This document shows, one piece after another, positions 21,897-31,157 of a stretch of DNA of 64,000 nt. The stretch's first letter is position 1; each line of letters starts with the position of its first letter. The position numbers and the translations under genes were made by a program. The notes under the pieces were generated by a model. It was given only the letters and a program-made list of their open reading frames with translations, was not told the origin of the DNA and did not search any database. This DNA comes from Prorocentrum cordatum (Eukaryota > Sar > Dinophyceae > Prorocentrales > Prorocentraceae): the NCBI GenBank assembly GCA_963575745.1, contig CAUYUJ010002714.1, positions 454,633-518,632 of the forward strand, in the 5' to 3' direction.

Positions 21897-21998
21897 GGAG
21901 CTGGCACCATGGGGGTCGAGGCGATGTTGGGCACGGCTGTGCCGCGCGAGGGCGGCAAGGTCCTCATCCTGGTCAACGGAGCCTACGGGCACCGCCAA
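21897..21998 (+). CDS. phnW: phnW exon A (internal)
   Basis: Opens after a clear acceptor (TTCCCAG|GGAGCTGGC) and reads [16 protein letters not shown] then [14 protein letters not shown]. This matches the PhnW 'GSGT..VEAmLG' phosphate-binding segment and the 'NGAYG' strand. The start is phase 0, and the ATG at 21909 is internal, not an initiator. The donor is uncertain: GC at 21999 gives phase 0 and pairs with the acceptor at 24245. A junction ten bases later (after ATI) would give a length closer to bacterial PhnW but lacks a usual donor. Confidence 0.82.
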
Positions 21999-24900
21999 GC
22001 GACCATCCCGGGGCGGCAGGGGCCACGCGGGTGGCGGGATTCGGCCTTCTGCCGGCCGTGGCCAAAGTGTCGCGGGATTCGGTCGATGCCGATCTTGGCC
22101 GTGGTGCATGCCAGTCGTGACCTGCTTCCGAGGAGGATCCACGAACTGACGCTGACCTGAATGGATGGTGACCAAGATGGACACTACGTTTCCGCGTACC
22201 TCATCCCAGATAACGCACCGATGCCGTTATCCGCCTCTGCGAAGGAGGTGAAGGAGGTGAAGGAAGAGGAGGAGGAGGAAGAGGAGGTAAAGGAAGAGGA
22301 GGAGGTGAAGGAAGAGGAGGAGGAAGAGGAGGTGAAGGAAGAGGAGGAGGAGGAGGAGGAGGAGGAGGAGGAGGAGGAGGTAGAGGAGAAGGAGGAGAAG
22401 GAGGAGGAGGATGGGAAATTGGAGTAAGAAGTGGAGAGAGGAGAAAGAGGATGAGGATGAGGAGGAGGAGGAGGAGGAGGAGGAAAAGGGGTAGGAGGAG
22501 AAAGAGGAGGAGGATGCCCTGCTTCATGCTCGCTCAACCACTAGCCTGAGACATGTTCGCGCCTCTGGGCCCCGAAGCGCCCTGAGATGGCCTCAGCTGG
22601 TGTTGTCCGGTCGCTCCCGCTCAGGATCTCCTCACCCATTCCGACTTGGCGGTGGCCCGCCCAACTACAAGGAACAAGGTGTATGGCGCGAAGCGCCAAT
22701 GCAGTCTTGTATCTCTCTATATATTTGTGTTTGGATATACACATATATACGTACATCCATATATTTATATATGTATGTAGATGCGTGTCTTATCTCGGGG
22801 CCCCCGACTTGAACTGGTCGGGCCCTTGCCGCACAGGCGTGAAAGCAGATTGCGAGCAGTAGTCCTGAGGACGCGGGCAACGATGGGCAAGCGGTGCGGG
22901 ATGGGAAGAGAGGGGGTGAAGAGGGGGATCATAGATGGGAAGAGAGGGGGTCAAGAGGGGGATGGGAATCGGATGCGAGGTGGAGGAGATGGGCTCAATA
23001 TGATGATCGTAATGCTGACAATTATAAGAAGGAGAAACTAAGGGGAACGGGGGGAGGGAGAGGGGGAAGGGTAATAACTGGACGGGGAGGGGGAATATGA
23101 GGGTTGAGTGAGGAGGGGGTGCGCCGAACGGGAAGACGACGATGAGGATGAGGATGAGGAGGATGAGGAGGATGAGGATGAGGAGGATAAGGAGGAGGAG
23201 GACCAGTGTAAACCCACGAGTCATTAACGATGTTGGAATAAGCCCTCCCTCCAAGCTCCCTCTTCATAGTCCCCTACAACGGTTCATTTTCATTGAGGAA
23301 ACTGCTTCGTTGGAAGGCAACCATTTGAAGACCTTGAAGCATGCCAAAACATTGTTCTCGGGAGTCCAGCGCCACGGATTAACCGGGCAGTTGCGTCTTG
23401 ACGATCCTGAGCCGTGCCAGGACGCCATTCCTGGGACTTCAACACAACGAATCAACGTAACGGTTGCATCCGCGTAATCCAGAATCCTTTCGAAAAGCAA
23501 TTTTTGGTACGTTGGTGATGGTAATCCGCAAAACCCTTGCAAATTTTGAAATGAACGTGCTCGGCGCTAAGGCGAGAACCACATTTTGAAAAAGAACCGC
23601 CCTCTATCCGTGGCACCCTTGCAATTTTTTAGAACGCATGTGCGCCGCGCTAAGGCGAGAGCCACATTTTGAGAACCACCCGCCCTCCATCCGCGAATCT
23701 CTTGCATTTTTTAACGAATGTGCACCGCGCTAAGGCGAGAACCACATTTGGAAAACCACCCGCCCTCAAGTCGTGACGGTCTTGCCATTATTTTAAACGG
23801 ATGTGCGCCGCGAGAGCCACATTTTGAAAACCACCCGCCCTAACTGTGTGAAGCTCTTGCAAATGTGTACAATGAATGTGCGCCGCGCTAAGGCGAGAAC
23901 CACATTTTGAAACCACCCATCTGTGAAGCTATTGCCAATGTTTCAGTTTCGGAGTCATGAACGGTGAGGAAGTCTTAGGCGAAACGCCCGGCCCGCCTAA
24001 AAACTGGCCTCGGGGTGCGGCACGGAGAAGTTACTTATATGGCGTAGGAATGGAAGAGGAGGGGGAGGTGGAAGAGGAGAGGAGGAGAAGGAGGAGGAGG
24101 AAGATGAGGGGAGGAGGAGGAGGAGAAAGATGAGGGGAAGATGAGGGGAGGGAGGAGGAGGCGGAGCGTCCGCCTGATGACCGAAGCCGTCCTCTCCTCT
24201 CCTTTTCCTCTTCCCTCCCTCCGGGGGCTGCGCCTTCCTTGTGAGCCTCGGCTGGCCCGGCCAATCTGCCGGTACCTCGGCATCGAGCACGAGTGCCTGG
24301 AGTGGCCAGACGACCAGGCGGTGTCCGTGGCGGAGACCCTGGAGAGGCCCCGCGGTCGCCTGCCTGGGCATTCTGTGAAGGGGGGCGGGAGGGTCGGAGA
24401 TTTGCTGTGTGTATATATCGGAGGGGGGCCAGTCGAGGCAACCGAGGCCCTCGATGACGTTTTCTTGTCCTCTCTGGGATCCTCATTGCCGCGGCCAGGT
24501 CTGCCTTGAACAACGGGTCGGGATCTATCCCGGGAGGGGTCCGGGTGCCGGTTTTGAGCGGATGTTGGCCGCGGGAGCCTCCGTTGCCTCAACTGGCCCT
24601 CCGCCGACATCTGCAGTCAGGGCACCTGCGCGGGATGTCTTCGGGCCTCCGGGGAGTTTCCCGGGCATACAGAGGCCTCCAGGTGACCCATCCTTCTGGG
24701 AGAGGGTGGTGTGACGGGGGGGGACGCTTGACGTAGAGATGACAGGGGGAGGGGGCACGTATGGCTCTTTGTCGTGCCGTTCCACCCCCTTTCCAAAGGG
24801 TAGGCTACCGCGGGAGAGGCTGCGCCAGGACGCGGGGGCCTCTGGGCGCCCATCCTTCACCCACGTCTCGGTGGTGCACCACGAGACCACGGCAGGCGTG

Positions 24901-25581
24901 ATAAACCCGCTGCAGGAGCTCGCGGCGGCCGTGAAGCGGGAGTTCGCCGGCGTGTCCCTGCTGGTGGACTCCATGAGCGCGTTCGGCGCCTACGACCTCC
25001 AGATGGACTGGGGCATCGACTACGCCGTGAGCTCGTCGAACAAGTGCATCGAGGGTGTCCCGGGCTTCTCCTTCGTCCTCTGCGGGCGCGCCGCGCTGGA
25101 GCGGGCGGAGGGCAACGCGCGCAGCCTCTCGCTTGATGTGCACGCCCAGTGGAAGGGCCTGGAGGCCTCTGGGCAGTTCAGGTTCACGCCGCCCACGCAC
25201 TCCCTGCTGGCGTTTCGGCAGGCGCTGTCGGAGTGGGAGGCCGAGGGCGGAGTGGCTGGCCGGGCGGGGCGGTATAAGGCAAATTACGAGACCATCAGGC
25301 TCGGCATGGAAGAGATGGGCTTCAGATTCTACGTCGATGAGAGCATCCGCTCGTACTTGATCAGTACGTTCATTGTGCCCGAGCACAATAACTTTCATTT
25401 CCAGACTTTCTACGACGCTCTGAGTGGACTGGGCATGGTGATATACCCTGGAAAACTTGCTCGCGGGGAGTCCTTTCGATTTGGGACGATTGGTCGAATA
25501 TTCCCACGCGATTGTGAGCTGCTGCTCGCTGGAGTGCGAACGGCATGCAAGCAGATGGACATACAGTTGCCGTTGAGATGA
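21897..25581 (+). CDS. phnW: 2-aminoethylphosphonate-pyruvate transaminase, partial gene (three exons)
   Basis: The product converts 2-aminoethylphosphonate and pyruvate to phosphonoacetaldehyde and alanine using pyridoxal phosphate, the first step of 2-AEP breakdown. Exons 21897-21998, 24246-24346 and 24819-25581 join to 321 codons in one frame, against about 370 in bacterial PhnW; roughly 50 N-terminal residues are missing. Family motifs in order are [40 protein letters not shown] (cofactor-ring Asp, residue 118) and [12 protein letters not shown] (Schiff-base Lys, residue 143). No stop interrupts the exons. GC3 is very high in exons and repeats fill the introns. A related alanine-glyoxylate-type class V transaminase is less likely, because KCIEGVPGF and ETTxGxxNPL are typical of PhnW. 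Confidence 0.88.
22240..22515. repeat. GGA/GAA purine tract
   Basis: AGGAAGAGGAGGAGG and GGTGAAGGA triplets, almost pure purine on the + (sense) strand of phnW. The poly-Glu reading is an artefact. Confidence 0.95.
22900..23205. repeat. GGGGGA-rich and GGATGA repeats
   Basis: Two units of GATGGGAAGAGAGGGGGT at 22900-22960, then irregular purine-rich sequence and a GGATGA run. Confidence 0.8.
23540..23930. repeat. About 85 bp tandem array, five units
   Basis: GCGCTAAGGCGAGAACCACA followed by TTTTGAAAACCACCCGCCCT and an AT-rich end TCTTGCAATTTTTT. The CCACATTTTG landmark recurs near 23580, 23664, 23742, 23817 and 23909. Confidence 0.9.
24045..24165. repeat. GGA tract
   Basis: Purine-rich GGAGGA/GATGAG sequence just before phnW exon B. 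Confidence 0.9.
24246..24346 (+). CDS. phnW: phnW exon B
   Basis: Reads [20 protein letters not shown] then [28 protein letters not shown] fits the PhnW strand after NGAYG ('..i.eYlGI.h.vl'), and VAETLER begins the helix before the conserved HxETT strand. It follows TTGTGAG at 24239-24245 and ends inside the Arg codon at AG|GC, giving a GC donor at 24347. Exon A to B adds up to five residues relative to bacterial proteins, so the 5' edge may be a few codons later. Confidence 0.75.
24347..24818 (+). other. phnW intron 2, introner-like (GC-AG, 472 bp)
   Basis: The 7-base sequence GAGAGGC occurs at both edges (24342-24348 and 24814-24820). Just inside lie CCCGCGGT (24349-24356) and its exact inverse ACCGCGGG (24807-24814). 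Splicing GC...AG restores GAG AGG CTG (Glu-Arg-Leu) with no loss of protein length. The intron also holds a larger internal inverted repeat: GGGGCCAGTCGAGGCAAC near 24425 against GTTGCCTCAACTGGCCC near 24588. Direct repeat plus inverted termini is the expected scar of an intron created by DNA-transposon insertion. Confidence 0.7.
24819..25581 (+). CDS. phnW: phnW terminal exon
   Basis: 253 codons plus TGA. It carries most of the class V aminotransferase core: [19 protein letters not shown] (substrate-side loop, Glu at residue 90), [13 protein letters not shown] (cofactor Asp), [20 protein letters not shown] (Schiff-base Lys; codon 25042-25044), [15 protein letters not shown] (the PhnW 'R.TPPTH' loop, Phe-Thr here), and the C-terminal small domain ending [20 protein letters not shown]. 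No break is seen. There is no AATAAA near the end, as is usual in dinoflagellates. Confidence 0.92.
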
Positions 25582-25900
25582 ACCCATGCGTAGCTCTAGC
25601 GTACAGCCTTGCTCGATCTTTTATCGTAGTCGGCACAGCATCCGCGTGTTATCTGAAGGAGTCCGCGATTGCGGTGCTCTTTTTGTCGGTTCGGTCGAGC
25701 ATTTTTTCGTGCTCTCGTACAACGCCCCGCGTAGGCATAGTATTTCCTTTCCGGAGCGACCTTGGAGTGCAGCTGGCACGAGAGCTCAGAGCATGCCCAG
25801 CTCCCGAATGCTATCCTTCTGCCCTTCGCCTCTGGATTCTCCAACGTGTGACGCTCGGGGTGCCTCCATGGAACCTTGGGCCTTTGGCGAGGGGGCTCGT
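25582..25900. other. phnW 3' flank
   Basis: Mixed-composition sequence that may be 3' untranslated. No terminator or polyadenylation motif can be assigned. Confidence 0.4.
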
Positions 25901-25904
25901 TCGG

Positions 25905-26070
25905 AGGAGGAACAGGTACCCATACCGCCAGCCCTCCTTCGTTTTTGCGTTTTGGGCCTTCTCGGAGGCCCTCGTCGCCACCGCTGGACTCGCTTCGAGA
26001 TTCTGGGCAGAACGCACCCCGGGAGAGGTCTGGGGAGTAGCGGTATCGATACCTTTTGGTTTGCCTTTGT
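25905..26070 (+). mobile_element. Family D element, copy 2
   Basis: Best-preserved copy. It begins GAACAGGTACCCATACCGCC and ends GTAGCGGTATCGATACC, near-inverted ends. The middle has GGGCCTTCTCGGAGGCCC and CCACCGCTGGACTCGCTTCG. No coding. Confidence 0.75.
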
Positions 26071-26087
26071 CGGCCATGCGCAGAGGG

Positions 26088-26235
26088 GCGTAGGGGGAGG
26101 GGGGAACGCTTCTTGGAAGCACCCCTGCTTCTCAGAAGGCGCGGGCCTTCTCTCTCTCTCTCTATAGATGCATGGCCAGCACCACCTGAGAAGCAGCCTC
26201 GTCCGCCTTCCCCCTCCCTCTACCCCCCTGTGCGC
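26088..26235. mobile_element. Fold-back element, family B, copy 2
   Basis: CTTCTTGGAAGCACCCCTGC and CTCAGAAGGCGCGGGCCTT match the left arm of 6524-6672. The right arm is degraded and a CT run has expanded in the loop (26149-26163). Confidence 0.7.
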
Positions 26236-26261
26236 GCCGCCATCTTTTCAGGAGGGGAACT

Positions 26262-26345
26262 AGCACACAGACGCAATGCATCGTCGATTCCCAGGAACGT
26301 ATTGGAAGATATGGGTGGTCGGGGGAAGACGAAAGCCCATAACAA
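26262..26345. repeat. Dispersed repeat, family F, copy 1
   Basis: CACACAGACGCAATGCATCG followed by TCGATTCCCAGGAACGTATT and GGGGAAGACGAAAGCCC. Also at 27842-27935 and 54972-55080. Non-coding, origin unknown. Confidence 0.7.
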
Positions 26346-26349
26346 ATCG

Positions 26350-27337
26350 GCGTCACCCCAACATGCTTAGACTGTGTGTGCGTCGCCCCCCACGGGCCAC
26401 GCGCGCAGCGAGACATCTTACAGTAGGTGCGTCGTGGCGGGCGCTTCCTGGCCGCACCGCTCGGGGAACGATATACCACAAGATGGGTATATTATACGCT
26501 CGGGTCGGACGCGCGCCTCTCCATGGGAGGACATCTGGTACTGTTACGTCTTCGTGCGTCCCACCACGTGTGAAACGTGTGGGGACTCCCGGGATCCGTG
26601 CCTGTTTGTCTGCGTGGCCCAGGGCCCCCTCTTCTCCTCGGGCGCAGGGCCTCGTGCGCTTGCCTGGCATCGCTCGGACGTGTGCATTTTTTTCTCGGCG
26701 AGGACCATCTAGCAGCATCCTTGATTATTTGGCGAACAAAAACCACGCACGAAACCAAAAAAAGCACAGGGAATGGACGTCCGAGCGATGGCCAGCTTGC
26801 CTCTGCGCCCTCGCGGCCTCGCCTCGGCCGCACGGGGGGGGGGCGCCCAGCGGACCCGCGGGGGAGCCCAGCCCTCCACGGGGCCGCGCCGCGGAGGGGT
26901 GCTCTTCTCGGGGGCGGAAAAGAGGGGGGTAATGACTAGGGGGGGGTGGATATCATGGCGGGGGCCATGATATCTCCCCAGATTTCATGGCGCCTCTTCT
27001 TGTTTCATTACGTCCCTGGCCCCCCCGGTGGGCCGCGCACATGCCGCCGGTCATGATGTGCACCCCCCCCCTCTTGGACCCCCCCCTCTTGGCCGCTCCC
27101 GATCTTCTCGGGGGGGAGGCGTGCACTAGCGACGGGTCCCGTTGCTATGGGTAGTCCCCGATTTCCACCGCAGAACGAGGCGGCACCAGCCGCATCTCGG
27201 CACTGGGGAGGGCGCCTCTCCCGATCCGTGGACTTGGCGACCGCGCGCCAGATCCATGGATGGCGAGTCCAGCTAATTCGTGTTCACGCGCCCCCGATTC
27301 TCGGGGGGGGGGGGGGCGGCTCGGGTAGAAGCCATGG
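26350..27337. other. GC-rich sequence, no gene seen
   Basis: Open frames of up to 218 codons lack domains. A short ATATCATGGCGGGGGCCATGATAT inverted repeat (26950-26973) is the only structure noted. Confidence 0.4.
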
Positions 27338-27501
27338 GTGAGTCGGGCGTGTCCCTCTGCAGGAGGAATATTCAAGACTAGTAAAACGAAAGTCTGGGGA
27401 CGATTTGTTTTGGAGTATTTGTATGGCAATGTTTGAATATTTGGTGAGTGTTTATAATTTTTCGTCCAGAATCCGCCTGTAGGGCGACATGCCCGACCTA
27501 G
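27338..27501 (+). mobile_element. Introner-like element, family A, copy 1 (GT...AG)
   Basis: 164 bp. It begins GTGAGTCGGGCGTGTCCCTC and ends GACATGCCCGACCTAG; the inner ends TCGGGCGTGTCC... and ...GGCGACATGCCCGA are inverted. The interior is AT-rich and non-coding. It is flanked by AGCCATGG (27330-27337) and AGCCAGGG (27502-27509), an imperfect 8 bp target duplication. This copy carries both a GTGAG donor and a CTAG acceptor at its exact ends and could be spliced out precisely. The flanking sequence is not obviously coding, so splicing is untested. Confidence 0.7.
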
Positions 27502-27539
27502 AGCCAGGGCCGCGGGCATGGCGGGGTCCTTCATGCGGG

Positions 27540-27700
27540 CCTCGGAGGGTCCAACAGTGCCTTTCGTCTGGATTTGGTCGGATCGGTCGGATTCGTTTGG
27601 ATTTCGTTTGGATTTCGTCGGATCGTTTGGATTTCGTTTGGATTTGGTTCGGATTTGGGCGTTTCGTTTGGATCTCGTCGGATCTGGTCGGGACCTGGCG
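27540..27700. repeat. GGATTTCGTTT minisatellite
   Basis: Variants of TCGGATCGTTTGGATTTCGT repeated about eight times. Confidence 0.85.
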
Positions 27701-27841
27701 AGCTCTGGGCAGTCGGGTCGGCATGACGTCGAGGATCGCGCCGCGGAGGTGAACAATTGGCTCCCATGCAGGCTTACCCAGCGAGCAGTGGGAGCTGACT
27801 AGTGATTTGGGCCCCCAGGCCAGAACAATAATCAGGAGGGG

Positions 27842-27935
27842 GAAAAACACACAGACACAATTATTCGTCGATTCCCAGAAAATATGCGAAAACATGGGAG
27901 GTGGTGGGGGGGAAGACAGAAACCCAAAAAGAATG
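27842..27935. repeat. Dispersed repeat, family F, copy 2
   Basis: CACACAGACACAATTATTCG, TCGATTCCCAGAAAATATGC and GGGGGGAAGACAGAAACCC, matching 26262 and 54972. Confidence 0.75.
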
Positions 27936-27944
27936 CGGGCAATA

Positions 27945-28145
27945 GTTGTATCCGATATCCACATCCAGTGCGTCTTGGATCCTTGGGCCCTCTTCCCCAG
28001 AAGCAGTAAACGCACTGGATATGGATAACAATCTGGCCCCAAGAGGCTTGATTTTATCCATGTCCAGTGCGCCTCGGCGTTGCGGCACCTCTTCCCAAGA
28101 AGTCCACGACGTTCTGGATATGGATACAAGTATTGCCCGCAAAGA
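27945..28145. repeat. Inverted/direct repeat cluster around TATCCATGTCCAGTGCG
   Basis: TATCCACATCCAGTGCGTCT, CGCACTGGATATGGATAAC, TATCCATGTCCAGTGCGCCT and a TCTGGATATGGATAC tail alternate in orientation, so two hairpins can form. Confidence 0.75.
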
Positions 28146-28489
28146 ATAAGCAATTATCGCTCCACCAGGTCTGCCGCAGACAGTTCGTATTTCTTCGGGT
28201 GGCGTCAGGTTCTGGTTAGTGGGATTGGGCGGGGCGGGGCGTCCCCTGGTTACGCATCAGACTAGCTCTGCATGTTCGGAGCCTGGTTGATGAGCTTGGT
28301 CAGTACCTGGTGTGGTGGAGTCTCACACGGGTCTCTTCCTCAACGAGCGGGCCAATGACCTCGTGGATTGCGGTGCGAGTGGATTGTTATGTAGCTTGCC
28401 AGACACAAGGTGGGCAAGCTTAACAAGCTGAGCATACAGTGCGAGGTCAGGCAGCCCCTGACTGCATCCACACACGCATCACTGAACCT
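28146..28489. other. Unique sequence, no gene seen
   Basis: No domain, repeat or exon-like segment. Confidence 0.4.
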
Positions 28490-28680
28490 GAGGAAACCAA
28501 CAGGTATCGATACCGCTACTCCCCTGACCTTTCCTGCGGTGGGTTCTGATCAGGATTTCGAGGCGCATCCAGCGGTGGCGACGAGGGCCTCCGAGGAGGC
28601 CCCCCAACAGGGAAAGAGGCGGAAAGGGTAGCAGTATGGGTACCTGTTCTCCTCTGGGAACCAGGCCCCACGAAAGCCAG
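28490..28680 (-). mobile_element. Family D element, copy 3 (inverted)
   Basis: Reads CAGGTATCGATACCGCTACT at the left and GGTAGCAGTATGGGTACCTG at the right, the complement of 25905-26070. Flanking GGAAACCA and GGGAACCA may be a target duplication with one mismatch. Confidence 0.75.
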
Positions 28681-28857
28681 GCCTGCGTGTGCCCGAGTGG
28701 CGGCGCGGGTGCGTGAAGGCAGGTCTTGCCCCCATTAGCGCGCCAGGAGGCGCGAGGCCCAGTGGCGCAGGGGGCCCGTGGTGCCACGGAGGGGAGGGGT
28801 GCCGGCGGGCGCACGCCGAGGCAGAACTGGGGGCCTGGAGCTGGGGGGCAATGTTAT
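28681..28857. other. GC-rich spacer
   Basis: Open in several frames, no recognisable product. Confidence 0.4.
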
Positions 28858-29109
28858 GGGACTTTGTGGGCCCCGGAAACGGCAGGGCTGTTTTTTCACC
28901 GTTTCCAAAACAAATGTCCCTGGAAAATGGAAACGGCAAAACAACGGCGACCGGAAACGGCAACAAAAACGGCTCCAGGATTGGAACCGGAGCCGGCACC
29001 AGTCAAAAAACGGCGACGGAACCAGTTACACAACGGCGTCGGAACCGGCAAAAAAACGGCAAAACGGAACCGGTAACAAAAACGGCCCTGTCGTTTCCAG
29101 GACCCAGTG
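28858..29109 (+). mobile_element. GAAACGG element, copy 1
   Basis: About 250 bp. The left end GGGCCCCGGAAACGGCAGGG and right end CCCTGTCGTTTCCAGGACCC are inverted. The interior is a degenerate array of GGAAACGGCAAAAC and GGAACCGGNANCNAAAACGG. Copies: 31812-32056 (inverted) and 52301-52553. Possible flanking duplication TTATGGGAC / CTATGGGAAC. Non-coding. Confidence 0.8.
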
Positions 29110-29141
29110 AGCTATGGGAACGAAGAGTGACGTAAACACAC

Positions 29142-29285
29142 AAACTCAGAGGTCCGCGCGGATTTCTCGGACCAGCAGCGCTGGGGCCCCCTGGCGGCGC
29201 CTCCAGCGCCGCCCCTGGCGCGCTCCGTGCGCCAGGGAGGGGGGTCCAGCGCGGATCCGAGGAATCCGCGCGGACCTCCGAGTTT
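29142..29285. mobile_element. Fold-back element, family C, copy 1
   Basis: Near-perfect hairpin of 144 bp. AAACTCAGAGGTCCGCGCGG at the left and CCGCGCGGACCTCCGAGTTT at the right are inverted with one mismatch, continuing into CGCTGGGGCCCCCTGGCG against CGCCAGGGAGGGGGGTCCAG. The middle carries GGCGGCGCCTCCAGCGCC. Copies: 56470-56570 and 58380-58500. Confidence 0.88.
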
Positions 29286-29289
29286 TTAT

Positions 29290-29535
29290 GCTGATGCCAT
29301 TCTTGATTCTCCTAAATGCAAACGCGGGCCAGATTTTGCAGAATCCTGCAGGGCCAGGGGCGCACTGACCCGGGTCTGGGTGCAGGAGCCTGCAGGATCC
29401 TGTTGGATCTTGCAGGATCCTGTAAGGCTTGCCTGACCCGGGTCTGGATTGGTCAGAAGACCCCCGAATGCGGGATCCCGCAGCATCGTGCAGGATCTTG
29501 CAAGGCCTGACTGACCCGGGTGTGGATTGACCAGT
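29290..29535. repeat. CTGACCCGGGTCTGG minisatellite, first block
   Basis: Three units of CTGACCCGGGTCTGGATTGG separated by TGCAGGATCCTGCAGG-type palindromes, spaced about 80 bp. A related block lies at 57115-57310. Confidence 0.8.
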
Positions 29536-29539
29536 ATCA

Positions 29540-30017
29540 GTAGATCCCCGACAGAAGCATCGCAGTGAATCAAGCGGATCCCGAGGGAGTTTCGCAGCAT
29601 TTGTTCGGGTTCCTCGGGGGGGTCGCAGTTTTGTTTCGCCGTTTTCGCCGACCGGCGGGGCTGAGGTTTTTTCAGTTTTCGTGCGCCCGGGGCCCTCCCT
29701 GGGCTCTCAGGATGCAGATTTGGTTCTGGAGGAAGGCCCCCGGATTCAAGGACCCGTTTCCCTCAGGACCCCTTTGTTTTATGCCATGTGGTTATGCGAT
29801 GTTTTTTGGGGGCGTGGTAGTTCCTCTTCCTCCCTCTCCGCCGCACTCTCGGGCCCCCCACCCCATCCGTTCAGCCCTGGCCCGGGGGGTCTGCCACGTC
29901 AGGGCCCGCTCTGATGCCCAACAGTGAATCCGTGCTGATCCCTTATTTGCATTCGGTATCAAATCAAGCAAACCATGGGAGCCTCGTGTCCCTTCGCAGT
30001 TCCGTCTGCAGAGTCGG
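29540..30017. other. Unique sequence, no gene seen
   Basis: Mixed composition, no domain, no clear exon. Confidence 0.4.
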
Positions 30018-30165
30018 AGGTTGATAGACCTCCTACCCTGACACGTCGATTAGCGAATTGGCCGTTTTCGGCTCGCGAGAGGGAATCGCGGCCGTCATTT
30101 TTGCGGGTCCAGGTCCGTCGGTTTCGGTCCCAGGCTGTTTTCACTGAAGGGAGGCGCCGACAGAG
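30018..30165 (+). repeat. Dispersed repeat, family E, copy 1
   Basis: GACACGTCGATTAGCGAATT, GGCCGTTTTCGGCTCGCGAG and TTTCGGTCCCAGGCTGTTTT in order. Copies at 44297-44450 and 50446-50600. Non-coding, about 150 bp. Confidence 0.75.
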
Positions 30166-30169
30166 TGCC

Positions 30170-30925
30170 TTAGCGTCGATTAGCATCTGGTGCTCGATGA
30201 GACAGCGCCAGCTTCGTGCCGATCTGGCGCCGATCTGGCGCCGAGGAGCGCTTTGATCCCCCAGATCCAGCAGGATGGTACGGGAGGCTCCCGTGCGTTT
30301 CCGCACAAAACTGTGCATCCTCTCTCCCCACTCCCTCCCTCCCTCCATTCCCCCTCCCAGGCCACCTGTACGGGGTCGGCTGGGTGGTCTCTGGGTGGCC
30401 TCTCCTCCTGCTCCCACCCGGTCGTGCGAGGGGGGGGGGGAGGAACAGGGAAACAGCGGGGGGGGGGGGGCGAGGGGGGGAAACAGGGAGACGAGGGGAG
30501 ATGGGGCGAGGGGGGGGGAACAGGGAAACGACGTGGGGGGAAGCAGGGCAACGGGGGGGGGGAAGCTTGGCGAAACCTGCTGCATGCAGCTGGGTTCGGT
30601 CCCGCCGCTGGGCGCCCTCCCGTCCCCGATGCATGTTCGCGCCTCCGGCGCCTGCCACGCCGCGAGCTGCTTCGCGAAGCCCCCCTCGACTCGGGGGCAG
30701 CGACAGTGGCGACTGGCCCAACGGGGGGAGCAAGACTCACATGGTCCACGTGCTCGGCGAGGCTCCTGGAGGGAGGCGTGTATGGCACGCCCCTGGGCTA
30801 TATTCGCCTCGATCGCCGCCTCGGATCCTTTGCTGGACCCCCCCTTTCAGAGTCCAGTTCGATTCGACCGATCCGACTCGATCTTGACTCTGGCTGGCCC
30901 CAACCCGAGTCGGTCCCGATAGTTC
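30170..30925. other. G-run-rich sequence, no gene seen
   Basis: 30425-30560 holds repeated GGGGGGGG runs with AACAGGGAAAC spacers. 30575-30610 (TGCTGCATGCAGCTGGGTTC) also occurs near 51860. Long open frames reflect composition. Confidence 0.45.
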
Positions 30926-30929
30926 GACG

Positions 30930-31047
30930 ATCCGATGTCTGGAGGAGGAGGAGGAGGAGGAGGAGGAGGAGGAGGAGGAGGATGAGAGGAGGAGGAGGAG
31001 GAGGAGGAGGAGGAGGAGGAGGAGGAGGAGGAGGAGGAGGAGGAGGG
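30930..31047. repeat. GGA microsatellite
   Basis: Almost uninterrupted GGA triplets, purine-only on +. Confidence 0.95.
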
Positions 31048-31157
31048 GCCCGGCCCTGGCATCCGGGCCTGGCCCGTCCGGCTCGCTTCCGGTCCCGTGG
31101 CGGGTGCGGCCCGATCGGGCCCACCTCCCGATCCGATCCGACGTCCCGATCCGATGC

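Larger units (their letters stand above)
21999..24245 (+). other. phnW intron 1 (2.2 kb, repeat-filled)
   Basis: Contents in order: GGA/GAA purine tract 22240-22515, AT-rich TATATAC run 22715-22785, GGGGGA-rich 22900-23110, GGATGA run 23128-23205, about 300 bp without features, an 85 bp tandem array 23540-23930, and a GGA tract 24045-24165. No coding segment or known transposon protein was seen. The boundaries depend on the proposed GC-AG junction. Confidence 0.65.

Noticed and set aside
21909-21911. ATG at 21909 as the phnW start codon
   Set aside because: The residues before it (Gly-Ala-Gly-Thr) continue the conserved PhnW motif and a good acceptor lies just upstream, so the ATG is internal.
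23540-23930. Regular repeats with AT-rich intervals resembling a CRISPR array
   Set aside because: The intervals are diverged versions of one another, not unique spacers, and the sequence lies in an intron of a eukaryotic gene.
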